Shown in pieces: positions 28,746 through 38,345 of a stretch of 64,000 nucleotides of DNA. Positions within the stretch are counted from its first letter, which is position 1. Each line of letters begins with the position of its first letter. Both the position numbers and the translations under genes were made by a program. The notes below the pieces were generated by a model. That model worked only from the letters and a program-made list of their open reading frames with translations. It had not been told where the DNA came from and did no database searches. This DNA comes from Flaccisagitta enflata (lineage: Eukaryota; Chaetognatha; Sagittoidea; Aphragmophora). The stretch covers positions 55,056,001 to 55,120,000 of the forward strand of contig OZ231127.1 of NCBI GenBank assembly GCA_965153355.1. The letters run 5' to 3'.

Positions 28746-28883
28746 CTAAAAAACAGGGGTGTATATTCTTGCATATTTCCCCCCCCCCGGGGGGGGAAAT
28801 TAATCAAAAGGTTTGGAGATGGGGAAGGGAAAAGAAAGGGGAAAAAAGAGAGAAAAAAAAAGAAAATTAAGGAAAATATTGAT

Positions 28884-29075
28884 TTTGGCAGTACCAAATG
28901 ATAAAACCTAATTAGTACAACACAATTTTACACTGATTAAACCTAAAAATACAGTTTTATTGCTTTGTAGGGAAGAAAATCATAGATTTTGCAACGCGAC
29001 GCAATGCGGGAAAGGAAATCAAAGGCAGGGGGGAAAGAAACAAAAGCCGTGCAACTATATACGTCACAGTGCAAA
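28884..29075 (+). repeat. Dispersed repeat, copy 1 (GGGAAGAAAATCAT)
   Basis: GCAGTACCAAATGATAAAACC, TTATTGCTTTGTAGGGAAG and AAATCAAAGGCAGGGG are shared in order with 49110-49300, same orientation. Confidence 0.7.
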
Positions 29076-29453
29076 CAAAGGCAAAATTCGACAACCACAC
29101 ATATTCATAACCTACTCAACTTTTTTTATTGAAACAAATCAAAGTATACTTAGTTTTTTTAGTCTCATCATTCTTGTAAACAAGCTTAAAAATATAAACA
29201 AACAAAGAAACTTGATATTGCATTGATGAGAGACAGAAACAATCTCTGATTTGCAAGAATTCTTTAAAAATAGAATTGCAAGAATTTATGAAGCAGTTGG
29301 GTTAAATTCTGAGACTGTTTCCAGATGCAAATTTTTGCATTTTTAAGAACATGGCCCTATTCTTATATGTTTTTAGAAAGAAGCTTTGTTATTAAAAATG
29401 CAAATTTATCAAATAAGAAGCTGGCTAAGAATTTCACCAAAAACATCTCCAAT

Positions 29454-29632
29454 TGCGAGACTGACAAATTGACTTAGAATGACTTAGTTTACCCTTAAAT
29501 AACTTAAAATGACTTAAAGAAATAAAACAGATAGAAAAATTAAAATGGGGACCGACCGACTGACCAACCAACCGACCGACCAACCGACTGACGGACAGAC
29601 AAGACGGGGTGGAGAGTCGCGTGCATGCGACT
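29454..29632 (-). mobile_element. AGTCGCG-family element, subfamily A, truncated
   Basis: GCGAGACTGACAAATTGACTTAGAATGAC, a GACC tract and the GAGTCGCGTGCATGCGACT terminus. The AACAAGGCC end is missing. Confidence 0.72.
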
Positions 29633-30550
29633 AAAAAGTTAACCTTGTATCGAGCCTTGTTAAACACCTCCTCGGTCACGTCTAAAAATAGGGTATTTAC
29701 CACTGGTTTTCAGCAAGGTATCCTTTTTGCACATGAGGCTCCCCTGCCCTGCCCATAGCCCAACCACAAACGATTTTTCAGTTGTCGCATTTCTAACCTA
29801 ATAATTCCTAATATTTCAAGCATCCAGTACATCCGTATCCTCATCTACCTGTCATTTTTCTCATTTCTTCCTTCTTCGTTTTCCTTGATGACGGTATTTG
29901 ACGGCCGTCCGGGCTGCCCACCGACGACACGATCATTGTGTAAATTCCTCTTAATACATACTTTACAGGCCACTATGTCTCATCCGTGAGTGCGCCGTGG
30001 TTGCTTCGCACAAATTTTATCTTTATTTTATCATCTGTATTTCTCTCCGCAAACGGAGATTAAGTTCAGCCTATTGAAGTAAAATGCCTAACAGCTCGAT
30101 TTAAACTCACATTGAATTCTGGATCCAGTTTTTTGGGATGAGTGTCAGTGTGTCACAGAAACTGTTAAGTAGAATTTAGCATGTCTCTTCTGACTTGTTC
30201 GTAGCCGACTGGACGCCGATGTCAAAGGCTTTTACCACATGACGGGTTTACAACGCTTGGAGGGTGTTATATTCAGCCTTCTATGTATGAGTGAATGTAT
30301 GAATGAAGAAACTCGACGATTAAAAAAAGGACTGCAACTAGTATGTCACTACCCCTGAACGCCTAAGCGTCATAGGCAGCTTGTCCTTTCGGCCATATTA
30401 GTTGATATAAAGACAACAATTTTTTTTCCTATTTTTTTGACAGATTCAAATTCTCGTGAGTCGCGGATTAGCAGTCGCTTCTCCCTGCCACTTCTCATTG
30501 GCATCCCCTCAGGTAACAAACGGTAGTTTTTGTTTTTGTTGCATGTTGTG
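29633..30550. other. No gene recognised
   Basis: Unique AT-rich sequence with no element ends. Confidence 0.5.
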
Positions 30551-30551
30551 G

Positions 30552-30643
<92 letters not shown>

Positions 30644-30735
30644 CACCTCTATAACTGGCTGCGTCTGTCCATCGGTCGGTAAAGTATTCCTTCAACGATC
30701 CACACGTCGCACCTTTTTGGCCTACTTGGCTTTGT
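30551..30735 (+). mobile_element. AGTCGCG-related subfamily C element with (GTT)n at its start
   Basis: A (GTT)n run of about 92 bases (30551-30642) leads straight into CACCTCTATAACTGGCTGCG, the usual sequence after the C-type terminal palindrome. The element ends CTACTTGGCTTTGTT. Confidence 0.6.
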
Positions 30736-30753
30736 TCTTATTTCCTTTTTTTT

Positions 30754-31003
30754 AGATGCGTCCTCGCATCTCTATAATAGGCTGTGTCCGTCTGTCGGTC
30801 TGTAACGCATTCATTAAAAACATCAAAATCATGCATTTTTTCAACAGAAATATAGTTCTAACCCTCATAAATGACAATAATTCATAAATGACATTCATTC
30901 AAAAAAAAACATTCATTCATAAAAAAATTCATTCGTAAAAAACATTCATTCATAAAAATACATTCATTCAAAGAGGACGCATCGTTGGCCTACTTGGCCT
31001 TGT
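30754..31003 (+). mobile_element. AGTCGCG-related subfamily C element with internal CATTCATAAAAA array
   Basis: AGATGCGTCCTCGCATCT palindrome, GTCCGTCTGTCGG, about eight CATTCAT(A)n units, and AGAGGACGCATCGTTGGCC..GGCCTTGTT end. Confidence 0.72.
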
Positions 31004-31343
31004 TTCTTTTTCGTTTTCATTTTTTTCTATTCCTTGTTCTTGTCCTTGTTTTTTTCTGTTTCTTCTTCTTCTTTTCAGCTTTTTTTTTTGTTGTTGTTGC
31101 TTTTTGTTATGCACTGATGATTCGCAAGCATACAGGAAAGAATCGTTTACCAAGTTTATTATTATGTATCGTTTATCATGCAACTATCTTTAACTATGCG
31201 TTTATCATCTATTATGCAAGTGGTAAACAATGAAAATCACGCTAGAGAGCCGCTAGGAAGAGTATTGACTATTGAACGCATCAAAATGTTTGTACATAAA
31301 TGAAACCTTTAGAGGGAACAAAAAGGCATGGGCAGAAACAAAC

Positions 31344-31346
<3 letters not shown>

Positions 31347-31439
<93 letters not shown>

Positions 31440-31451
31440 ACACACACATAC
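31347..31451 (+). repeat. (CA)n with an embedded (CG)n block
   Basis: About 38 CA units, then seven or so CG units, then CA again. Confidence 0.97.
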
Positions 31452-32228
31452 ATACACACACAAACAAACAAACAATCACGGTGCATCCATTGCCACAACC
31501 CACACCATCACCGTCATCGCCGAAGTTATGATGCCATTGCACCTCCCTAAATATCTGTTAAGGCAGTTTCCACAATAAACTAGACTGGCGGAAATCAGGC
31601 AACTGAATTCGTTAACATTAATAAAAATGTTATAATTTCATAATGGTCGCACCTAATGGCTTGAAATTTGAGCCCTATCCTCAGAATTTGATACTCTTTG
31701 AGATCACATGAAAAAAAATAATCTAATACTCGAAATGTGTTCAACTATGTTAATTTTTATCATAATCAGAGTAACATGAGAGTAACAGGGTGTTAACATT
31801 TTAGGTCACTGTTTTCAAAAATCAATATCTCCAGGTAGAATTAACATTAAGACTGATCTTTTTCCATTCCATGTTATCTCCCTGCCCTTTCTTGAGAGTA
31901 ACTTATATTCGAGGATTTGTTATAAAGTTTTTTATGGTCAGATCATCCGATTTCAGAGACTTTGTAATTATCGGAGTGATTTTGAGGAGAGGGTCAAATT
32001 TTTATTGGATACTTTATTGGGCAGAGGTTATAATTTTGGAATGCTGAAAAGGGAATTTTGTAAATCAGTAAATAAGTATATTTCAGAATTTCAAAGATGG
32101 GCTATTCCTTTAGATTTTAATAAATGGTTTATAAATATATCTAGGAATATTCCTCCTCCTATTTCTTCTCAGCCAGCAAATTAGTTAAACATCTAAGTTA
32201 TCTAGGAAATTTTTACTGTATTTTGGTG

Positions 32229-32596
32229 AAATTTGGGCTTGGTCTATTCACATAGCAGGCTCAAATTTCATCAGTATAGGTCATTGGTCTATTCACATAG
32301 CTTTGACCTATATATTTTGTATTTTGTAATTTATTTATATATTTATATACATATTTATTATTTTGTATTTTGATGGAAATTGGGGCTTGGTCTATTCACA
32401 TAGCAGGCTCTCTTTTTCATTTATACGGATCATTGGTCTATTCACATAGCTCTGATCTCTATTTGTATTTGTATTTGTAAATATGTAAACTATTTCAATT
32501 TGTATTTTGATGGAAATCTGGGCTTGGTCTATTCACATAGCAGGCTCTCTTTTTCATCTATACGGATCATTGGTCTATTCACATAGCTTTGATCTA
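32229..32596 (+). promoter_or_regulatory. Six-hairpin RNA array in the truncated Penelope copy
   Basis: Six exact copies of GTCTATTCACATAGC have their inner stem-loop CTAT-TCAC-ATAG at 32244, 32289, 32392, 32438, 32529 and 32575. Each sits on an outer stem. The first is AAATTTGGGCTT (32229-32240) with AGGCTCAAATTT (32257-32268), 12 pairs allowing G-U. The second is TATAGGTCA (32275) with TGACCTATA (32304). The others are GGGCTT/AGGCTC or GGATCA/TGATCT types. The upper stem, the single unpaired T and the TCAC loop never vary. Confidence 0.8.
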
Positions 32597-32620
32597 TATA
32601 TTTTTAATCTTATTTGTATT

Positions 32621-32736
32621 TATGTAAACTATGTAAACTATGTAAATTACGTAAACTATGTAAACTATGTAAACATTGTAAACTATGTAAATTATGTAAT
32701 CTATGTTAACTTAGTGAATTATGTAATCTATGTGAT
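32621..32736 (+). repeat. (TATGTAAAC)n minisatellite in the truncated Penelope copy
   Basis: An imperfect 9-bp tandem repeat (TATGTAAAC, TATGTAAAT, TATGTAATC variants) is also present at the equivalent place in the full element (about 38738-38853), so it is part of the element's 3' region. Confidence 0.85.
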
Positions 32737-33296
32737 TCAATTGTTTTTCTCTCTATGATCTCCATTTCATTTCATAACCCTGTTGTTTCACCTTTCAATT
32801 TCATTTCAGGACCTCTGTCTAACCCAATTGAAGACCTCTGTCCATCTGACTCTGTTCTATTTGACCACTCTCTTTTTGACCTAGACTCATCCTTTTGATC
32901 CTCTTCCTCTTCACTCTTCGCCTCACTTTAAGTTCATTTCTAGACCTGACTTTGTGCTGCTTCATTCTTCCAATTTCTTGTATTCTCTTAATTTTGGTAT
33001 TTTTTGCTCATTATTATTTGTTGTACTTTGGGTAACGGTGATGGGGCCTAAACCGGCCAGGATTAGGGGTAATGTATTGTTTACCCTTTTTCCTGCGAGT
33101 CCAAAGCCTCGGCTGAGGTACAACAATTCATTGTTTGTCTTTTATTGTTTTTATTGTCTTTCCCATTTTTTTCCTCATTGCCAACATTAACACAATTTTA
33201 ATACATTCTAACAGTATCCACAGCTTCTGTAGGATTTAGCCGATCAATTCCTGAATAAGGTACGGCTTTCTCCCGTGCGTGGCGCTGCTGTTTATA

Positions 33297-33433
33297 ATTT
33301 TAAGTCTTCGGACTTAAGATTTAGCTTATGACGGTTTTTAAGGATAAATAAGGAAAACTTGTTACGACCCAGATGATGCGTTTCTTGACTCATGTCTATT
33401 CACATAGCTGATGAAATTTACGTATTCATCTGG
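33297..33433 (+). promoter_or_regulatory. 5' structured region of the Penelope unit: UUCG hairpin plus conserved-core hairpin
   Basis: ATTTTAAGTC-TTCG-GACTTAAGAT (33297-33320) forms a 10-pair hairpin with a C(UUCG)G tetraloop. It is followed by GTCTATTCACATAGC (inner stem-loop 33396-33407), enclosed by a short TCAT/ATGA stem and an outer helix CCAGATGA (33369-33376) with TCATCTGG (33426-33433). Confidence 0.6.
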
Positions 33434-33628
33434 TTTTTAGTTTTCTAGCTGTCGTTGATTTTTCAATTTACCCACTTTTGCTTTCATTTCATTTTTTCAC
33501 TTTAACTTGTTACCTTTCACTTTCATTTATTTTGTCCTTCATTTATTGCATTCATTTTGATTCGTTTTCACTTTCATCCCATGCAAATTGTTTCTCTGTG
33601 TTCAAATTTACCGTTTACCTTTTGTTTT

Positions 33629-33631
<3 letters not shown>

Positions 33632-33696
<65 letters not shown>
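33632..33696 (+). repeat. (CT)n microsatellite in the Penelope 5' segment
   Basis: About 32 units between the first conserved hairpin and the SGNH ORF. Confidence 0.95.
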
Positions 33697-33699
<3 letters not shown>

Positions 33700-33894
33700 T
33701 ATGCTCTTGCGTCGAAATCTAAGCAAATTTTTCTCAAACATAAGTACATCGTTTCCTTGATTAATGAATTTCAAAACTTCGACTATTTGTAAAATCATAT
33801 TAAAAACAAGCGATAAATATTTCTCGTATATATCGACTAAAACCGACAATCGAAGATAAAACTCGAGAAGACTAGTTAAAAGAAAGATTCGGAT

Positions 33895-34521
33895 TTAAAA
33901 TTTCATTTTAACGGAAAGAGAATGGCCGCGTACGGAAAACGTGTACGCGTCTCCGGCGGATCTTTCTTGCTCCAACAGCCAGTCCGTAATCATGGTAAGA
34001 GCCTCGTAACCAATAACGTTAGGATGAACGCCATCCCCCCCATCATAAAAGAAATCCTTAGGACGGTAAGATTCGGACGCTTTTACTCGGGAACAGATTA
34101 AAAAGCCATCTAGAAACTCGGCATGGTGATGATAGGGGCCCTGGGAAATCATGTTTTGGGCAATCACACGCGCACGACAATTAAAGAAGCCTCTGCTGCT
34201 TCTAGGTATAAGGTCAAGGGTGACCACGATCGCATTTGGTGCTAGAGTCCATATATGTCTCACGAGACTCTGCAGAGACTCCCGCGTCTCTACGGCAGTC
34301 TTGTTAGGGACTTGTTTGCCGTTGCTCTTCTTCGCCAGTGTGTTGCCCCCAACGGCGACAACAATAAGTCGAAGGATCACCAACTCGCGAAAAGACCTTT
34401 TACTTAGAAAATGCCTCACGACTTCTATGTCCGCGCCGCGTATTCCCACGCATGCCAATCCGGCTGCCATCCGCATCATGTAGGCAACGTGACTTGAGCC
34501 TATACCGGGGATCAGTTTAAC
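33895..34521 (-). CDS. SGNH/GDSL-hydrolase-like protein, antisense inside the Penelope locus
   Basis: A minus-strand frame of 194 codons from the first ATG (34477-34479) reads in frame 14 codons further upstream to a TGA at 34522-34524. That extension contains GIGSSHV, which resembles SGNH block I (nucleophile Ser, GDS/GSS). Further blocks are VAVGGNTL (block III, Gly-x-Asn), VTLDLIPRS, and near the C-terminus DGGDGVHPNVIGYEAL (block V, Asp-x-x-His). All catalytic positions therefore appear present, but only if translation starts upstream of the ATG, probably from a spliced exon. SGNH esterase domains are known cargo of some non-LTR retroelements such as CR1. Here the ORF lies antisense to a Penelope-like element, between its 5' hairpins. 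Cargo and nested insertion are both possible. Confidence 0.7.
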   Translation of the reverse strand, partial: VKLIPGIGSSHVAYMMRMAAGLACVGIRGADIEVVRHFLSKRSFRELVILRLIVVAVGGNTLAKKSNGKQVPNKTAVETRESLQSLVRHIWTLAPNAIVVTLDLIPRSSRGFFNCRARVIAQNMISQGPYHHHAEFLDGFLICSRVKASESYRPKDFFYDGGDGVHPNVIGYEALTMITDWLLEQERSAGDAYTFSVRGHSLSVKMKF

Positions 34522-34938
34522 TCAGGATGAGAATAATATGGCAAATTGTCTGTTTGTGTCAATTAACAAGGTTTTCAATTAGCAGTTTATTTACCAATTA
34601 AAAGACGAGTCGACCCGGGAGCCCAGATCTCTTCTACCCTCTTGTTCTTCATCATCACTGTTATGTCATAACAGAGCTTCTCCATGGCCATGCTTGATGT
34701 GATTGGGTTTGCCATTGTTCCGGTTTGTCAGTTTAGCTGTCTGTGTGGCTGCTTGTAAATGCCTCATGTTTCTAGGGTTACCCTTCCTTAAATACACCTC
34801 CCCCTTCCTTTCCCTTCCCTTCCCTTCCCTTCGCTTCACTTACCCTTCCCCCAACCCTGACCAATTAGCGGTAACCTGTAAGCGACAACGCGGACCATCT
34901 CAACTCAGATACTAACGAAAAACCCACACACCAACGTG

Positions 34939-34939
<1 letters not shown>

Positions 34940-34981
<42 letters not shown>
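34940..34981 (+). repeat. (CT)n microsatellite
   Basis: About 21 units, 57 bases before the three-hairpin array. Confidence 0.95.
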
Positions 34982-34984
<3 letters not shown>

Positions 34985-35037
34985 CCTGAATTTATAACTG
35001 ATTATATCCATCGACAATTCTATTTTCTTCCCATTTT

Positions 35038-35186
35038 GGTGATGTCTATTCACATAGCTCACCCGCCGATCATGAAATATAACTGGGGAGGTCTATTCAC
35101 ATAGCTCCCAGAGTTTATATTTTTGTGATTTTTCTTCTACCTCACCTTTAGTATTGAGGATGTCTATTCACATAGCTCCTGCAATA
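35038..35186 (+). promoter_or_regulatory. Three-hairpin RNA array upstream of the Penelope ORF
   Basis: GTCTATTCACATAGC recurs with inner stem-loops at 35046, 35093 and 35164. The outer stems are GGTGA/TCACC (35038 with 35059), CTGGGG/CTCCCAG (35083 with 35105), and a nine-pair stem TATTG-AGGA/TCCT-CAATA (35152 with 35177, one bulged G). None of these stems matches those in the 3' array, although the core is identical. Confidence 0.78.
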
Positions 35187-35235
35187 TGTTTGCTCTTTTT
35201 CTCCGTCGATGGGTTGTCTTACTGTGAATTCAAAC

Positions 35236-35241
<6 letters not shown>

Positions 35242-35309
<68 letters not shown>
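35242..35309 (+). repeat. (CT)n microsatellite before the Penelope start codon
   Basis: About 34 units ending 33 bases before the ATG. It is followed by AACGTTTCAG, a possible splice acceptor. Confidence 0.95.
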
Positions 35310-35312
<3 letters not shown>

Positions 35313-35341
35313 GTGACGGCTTTAACGTTTCAGTAAGCAAT

Positions 35342-37087
35342 ATGACTACCGTACATCAACAAAATCGCATGCCGTTTGCAGGAAGCCGGTTTAAAACCTG
35401 TTGCGCCAGGCTCAAAGGTTGTGCCTGTCGTAGGTCTACTGTAGACACAGCTAACAACCTTACCCACTTCAGTAGCAACTTTTCCTTATCTCAATCTCAG
35501 GTTCAGTACTTTTCTTTTCGAAAATGTGGCAATGTGCGCTGTCGGATTAAATGTGTAAATAGTCGTGTTGTTTTGCCCGCGAATAATTGTAGAAGTTCTG
35601 TCACTGGTCGTGGTAGCATGATTTTGACTGATTGTGATCTGGACTGTGCGTCGATGAACGTTGTATATCTGGTGACCTGTCGTGTCTGTAATGCGCAGTA
35701 CGTAGGTGAAACATCAAGGGCTGCAAACGTAAGATGGGCTGAACATCTTTATAAGATCAAGAAAGGAGACACTAGTCAGCTGATTTATCGGCATTTTAAT
35801 TCCGATGAGTCTCATAAAGCTGTACCAGTGGAGAACAGATTAAGTTTTCAGATTATTGAAAAGGTTAGATTGGATGGATTGCCATCAACAGATCAGGTTT
35901 TTGTAAGAAAGAGAAGAGTTGAAAGAGAACTTTTTTGGATTAGCTATCTACGTACTGCTCATCCTCTAGGATTGAATGATAAGATTAGCGGTTTTGGTCT
36001 GCATGGGAATGTTACTGATGGTCGATATGTTGATTACAATATGTATAAAGTTGTAAATATCTGTCAGGAAGGTTCAGGTAAACATAGGAATGGCAGGCAT
36101 AGGAAAAAGCGTAGAGGTGGCATAACTGATGAGAGTTTTTTGAATTTCAGAAATGAATTGGCTCTGCTCTTTGAGGCAATTGGTTTGCGCGGGATTGAGG
36201 ACAAAGTTTTCTCAACTCAAAGGAGATATTTGGAACGATTTTTCATGTCGACCCATTTTTCAACTTTGAATGAGAATATACGCTTTGTTATCAAGTCCCG
36301 GGTAGATTTTTTGCAAAAGGTAAAACCATCAAAGAGTATGAGGGAATCTGTTTCTTGGAATGCAAAATTCTTGCATAAGATTATGGGTGATGTGAATCTT
36401 AATTCAATCATTAACTGTTCAGATGTGCAGAAACACCTGCCATCTGACATAAAGGAGAAAGTTGATATTCGGCTGATCTATAGCTTTGGAAAGACTATTG
36501 GATCTAAGATTTTAAATTATAATAAAGTTTTGAGAAATACTGGTAGTCTTTCTTATGCTGATATCCAGAATATGGACTGTTCATGCGATGATTCGCCCTT
36601 TAAACATGATCGTTTTGGACATATCATCACTGGTGATCTTGAAATCATTGGTGACCCTCAGCTACGTGAGATTTGCTCTTTTGGTACGAAGTTTAGAGAG
36701 AACCCTTATCTTAACGTTGAGAATATCAGGACACAGGTGAAAAAGGAAATAGACAGCTTTGTTGTGAAACTGTCAGGTAAGTTCAGAATTTCTCGGACGG
36801 CTTTTAAAAAATGGAAGGGCGCTCTCTTTAGGAATTTCAGTAATAAGTTAATGGCATGTAAGGAAGGTACCAGTTATAGCCAGCCAGTGCTTGCACGTCA
36901 GGAATGTAAGGCAGAGTTAGCGAAGCTTCAGGATAGGTATGTTATCACTGTTGTAGATAAGGCTGCTGGGAATTTTGCTTTCACATGCAAGAAATTTTAT
37001 TTTCTAAAATTGGCTGAAGAGTTAGGACTGAATAATGAGAACCCCGGGAATGAGACAGTTTTTCACCAAACACAGAGAATGAGATAG
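35342..37087 (+). CDS. Penelope-like retroelement protein, first part: N-terminal GIY-YIG nuclease and start of reverse transcriptase
   Basis: The 581-codon frame has a Cys-rich start (Cys pairs near residues 20-30, 62-71 and 83-102). A GIY-YIG nuclease core follows at about residues 105-145: VVYL, then CRVCNAQYVGETSR, then RWAEHL. A conserved block CSCDDSPF..GHIITGDL lies at about 413-434, and the first reverse-transcriptase motif VVDKAAGN at about 537-544. In canonical Penelope elements the nuclease is C-terminal to the RT; here it is N-terminal, as described for the Naiad/Chlamys-type clade. The role expected from the family is nicking of target DNA followed by target-primed reverse transcription in the nucleus. 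The frame stops at TAG (37085-37087) inside the RT, while the RT continues in the next frame. The ATG at 35342 lies just after a (CT)n tract and is the first plausible start. Family assignment is firm; activity is doubtful because of the frame break. Confidence 0.9.
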   Translation: MTTVHQQNRMPFAGSRFKTCCARLKGCACRRSTVDTANNLTHFSSNFSLSQSQVQYFSFRKCGNVRCRIKCVNSRVVLPANNCRSSVTGRGSMILTDCDLDCASMNVVYLVTCRVCNAQYVGETSRAANVRWAEHLYKIKKGDTSQLIYRHFNSDESHKAVPVENRLSFQIIEKVRLDGLPSTDQVFVRKRRVERELFWISYLRTAHPLGLNDKISGFGLHGNVTDGRYVDYNMYKVVNICQEGSGKHRNGRHRKKRRGGITDESFLNFRNELALLFEAIGLRGIEDKVFSTQRRYLERFFMSTHFSTLNENIRFVIKSRVDFLQKVKPSKSMRESVSWNAKFLHKIMGDVNLNSIINCSDVQKHLPSDIKEKVDIRLIYSFGKTIGSKILNYNKVLRNTGSLSYADIQNMDCSCDDSPFKHDRFGHIITGDLEIIGDPQLREICSFGTKFRENPYLNVENIRTQVKKEIDSFVVKLSGKFRISRTAFKKWKGALFRNFSNKLMACKEGTSYSQPVLARQECKAELAKLQDRYVITVVDKAAGNFAFTCKKFYFLKLAEELGLNNENPGNETVFHQTQRMR

Positions 37088-38301
37088 TTTCAAGAATTAA
37101 GACGGATCTTTTGCAGTTTAGGATTGAGCCCAACAATAGGGAGGAAAAACTGGCACTTTTGTATCAGACTCCGAAATTTCATAAGAATCCACCTAAGATG
37201 CGTTACATAGCGGGAAATGTAAGCACGGTCACTTCAAAATTGGATCGGATTGTAGCTAGTGTTTTGAAAATGTGTAAGGAACATTTCAGGAATTTGTGCA
37301 ATAAGAATATGGAGTTTTCGGGTGTACGTTATTATTTTGATGTTCAGACTAGTATTGAAGTTAAGAATATGTTTAGTTTGGCATATGGTGTCGCTGATAC
37401 TATCTCGATCAATGATTTTTCAACTTTATACACCCTTTTTGACCATGATCATCTGATGTCTAATATTAATTGGTTACTTGCTAAGCTTAGTAAGAACTGT
37501 GGTATGGGATTTCTAAGGATTGGTCATGAGAAGTCTTGGTGGGTTGCAAACGACTCCGAAGGGCTGGTGTATTCAGTTGGTGAATTTCTTGAGATGGTTG
37601 ATTATTTGATCCGTAATACCCACATAAAGGCTTTTGGGCATATCTTTAAGCAAACTTTGGGGGTAATTATGGGCGGCAAGAGTTCAGGTTGGCTTTCAGA
37701 TTGCTCTCTAATGGTAGATGAATTCAAATATATTGATAACAGGGTAAAAGCAGGGGCTAGAGATGAAGCGGAAAGTTTAAAATTTTTCAGAAGATATCGA
37801 GACGATTGCACGTCAATCAATTTAAGAAACTTTTTGACAATTTCTCAGGATATTTATCCTCCCAGTTTATCTTTAACTCAGGAGAATGACCAGTTAGATG
37901 CAGCAAATGTTTTAGATATGCAGGTGAAAATAGAAGGAGGAAATATTATTACTAAGGTTTTTTGTAAGACTGATCTTTTTCCATTCCATGTTATCTCCCT
38001 GCCCTTTCTTGAGAGTAACTTATATTCGAGGATTTGTTATAAAGTTTTTTATGGTCAGATCATCCGATTTCAGAGACTTTGTAATTATCGGAGTGATTTT
38101 GAGGAGAGGGTCAAATTTTTATTGGATACTTTATTGGGCAGAGGTTATAATTTTGGAATGCTGAAAAGGGAATTTTGTAAATCAGTAAATAAGTATATTT
38201 CAGAATTTCAAAGATGGGCTATTCCTTTAGATTTTAATAAATGGTTTATAAATATATCTAGGAATATTCCTCCTCCTATTTCTTCTCAGCCAGCAAATTA
38301 G
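37054..38301 (+). CDS. Penelope-like retroelement protein, second part: reverse transcriptase core, shifted frame
   Basis: This open frame continues the RT in a different phase from the frame ending at 37087. It opens after a TGA at 37051-37053 and runs to TAG before 38302. Visible RT blocks in order are PKFHKNPPKMRYIAGN (template-grip block), NDFSTLYT (first catalytic Asp, codon 37414), GVIMGGKSSG, FRRYRDDC (catalytic DD, codons 37801-37806), LDMQVKI, and a thumb region ending IPPPISSQ. Sequence overlapping the end of the first frame already reads as sensible RT sequence, so the break lies at about 37057-37075, where there is a run of five T. A one-base indel is the simplest reading. A minus-one programmed slip at GTTTTTC is the alternative. 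The last 337 bases are duplicated almost exactly at 31848-32184. Confidence 0.88.
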   Translation, partial: DSFSPNTENEIVSRIKTDLLQFRIEPNNREEKLALLYQTPKFHKNPPKMRYIAGNVSTVTSKLDRIVASVLKMCKEHFRNLCNKNMEFSGVRYYFDVQTSIEVKNMFSLAYGVADTISINDFSTLYTLFDHDHLMSNINWLLAKLSKNCGMGFLRIGHEKSWWVANDSEGLVYSVGEFLEMVDYLIRNTHIKAFGHIFKQTLGVIMGGKSSGWLSDCSLMVDEFKYIDNRVKAGARDEAESLKFFRRYRDDCTSINLRNFLTISQDIYPPSLSLTQENDQLDAANVLDMQVKIEGGNIITKVFCKTDLFPFHVISLPFLESNLYSRICYKVFYGQIIRFQRLCNYRSDFEERVKFLLDTLLGRGYNFGMLKREFCKSVNKYISEFQRWAIPLDFNKWFINISRNIPPPISSQPAN

Positions 38302-38345
38302 TTAAACATCTAAGTTATCTAGGAAATTTTTACTGTATTTTGGTG

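Larger units (their letters stand above)
31848..33203 (+). mobile_element. 5'-truncated Penelope-like element copy
   Basis: This 1,356-bp segment matches 37965-39323. The only difference I noticed is three extra T in a T-run of the downstream copy (near 32745 versus 38862). It starts inside the RT thumb region (at TAAGACTGATC), carries the end of the RT frame to 32184, six conserved hairpins and the (TATGTAAAC)n array, and ends at the shared 3' terminus. Near identity implies a very recent origin, or one tandem-insertion event with the downstream copy. Confidence 0.88.

Noticed and set aside
32507-33190. Short plus-strand frames repeated at 38624-39310
   Set aside because: They are duplicated because the Penelope 3' region is duplicated, and they translate hairpins and the 9-bp tandem repeat. 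Not genes.
33396-33440. Hammerhead ribozyme at CTGATGAAATTTACG
   Set aside because: CTGATGA is present, but I cannot place the required GAAA segment and stems. The sequence pairs instead as GATGAA/TTCATC and with the conserved hairpin.
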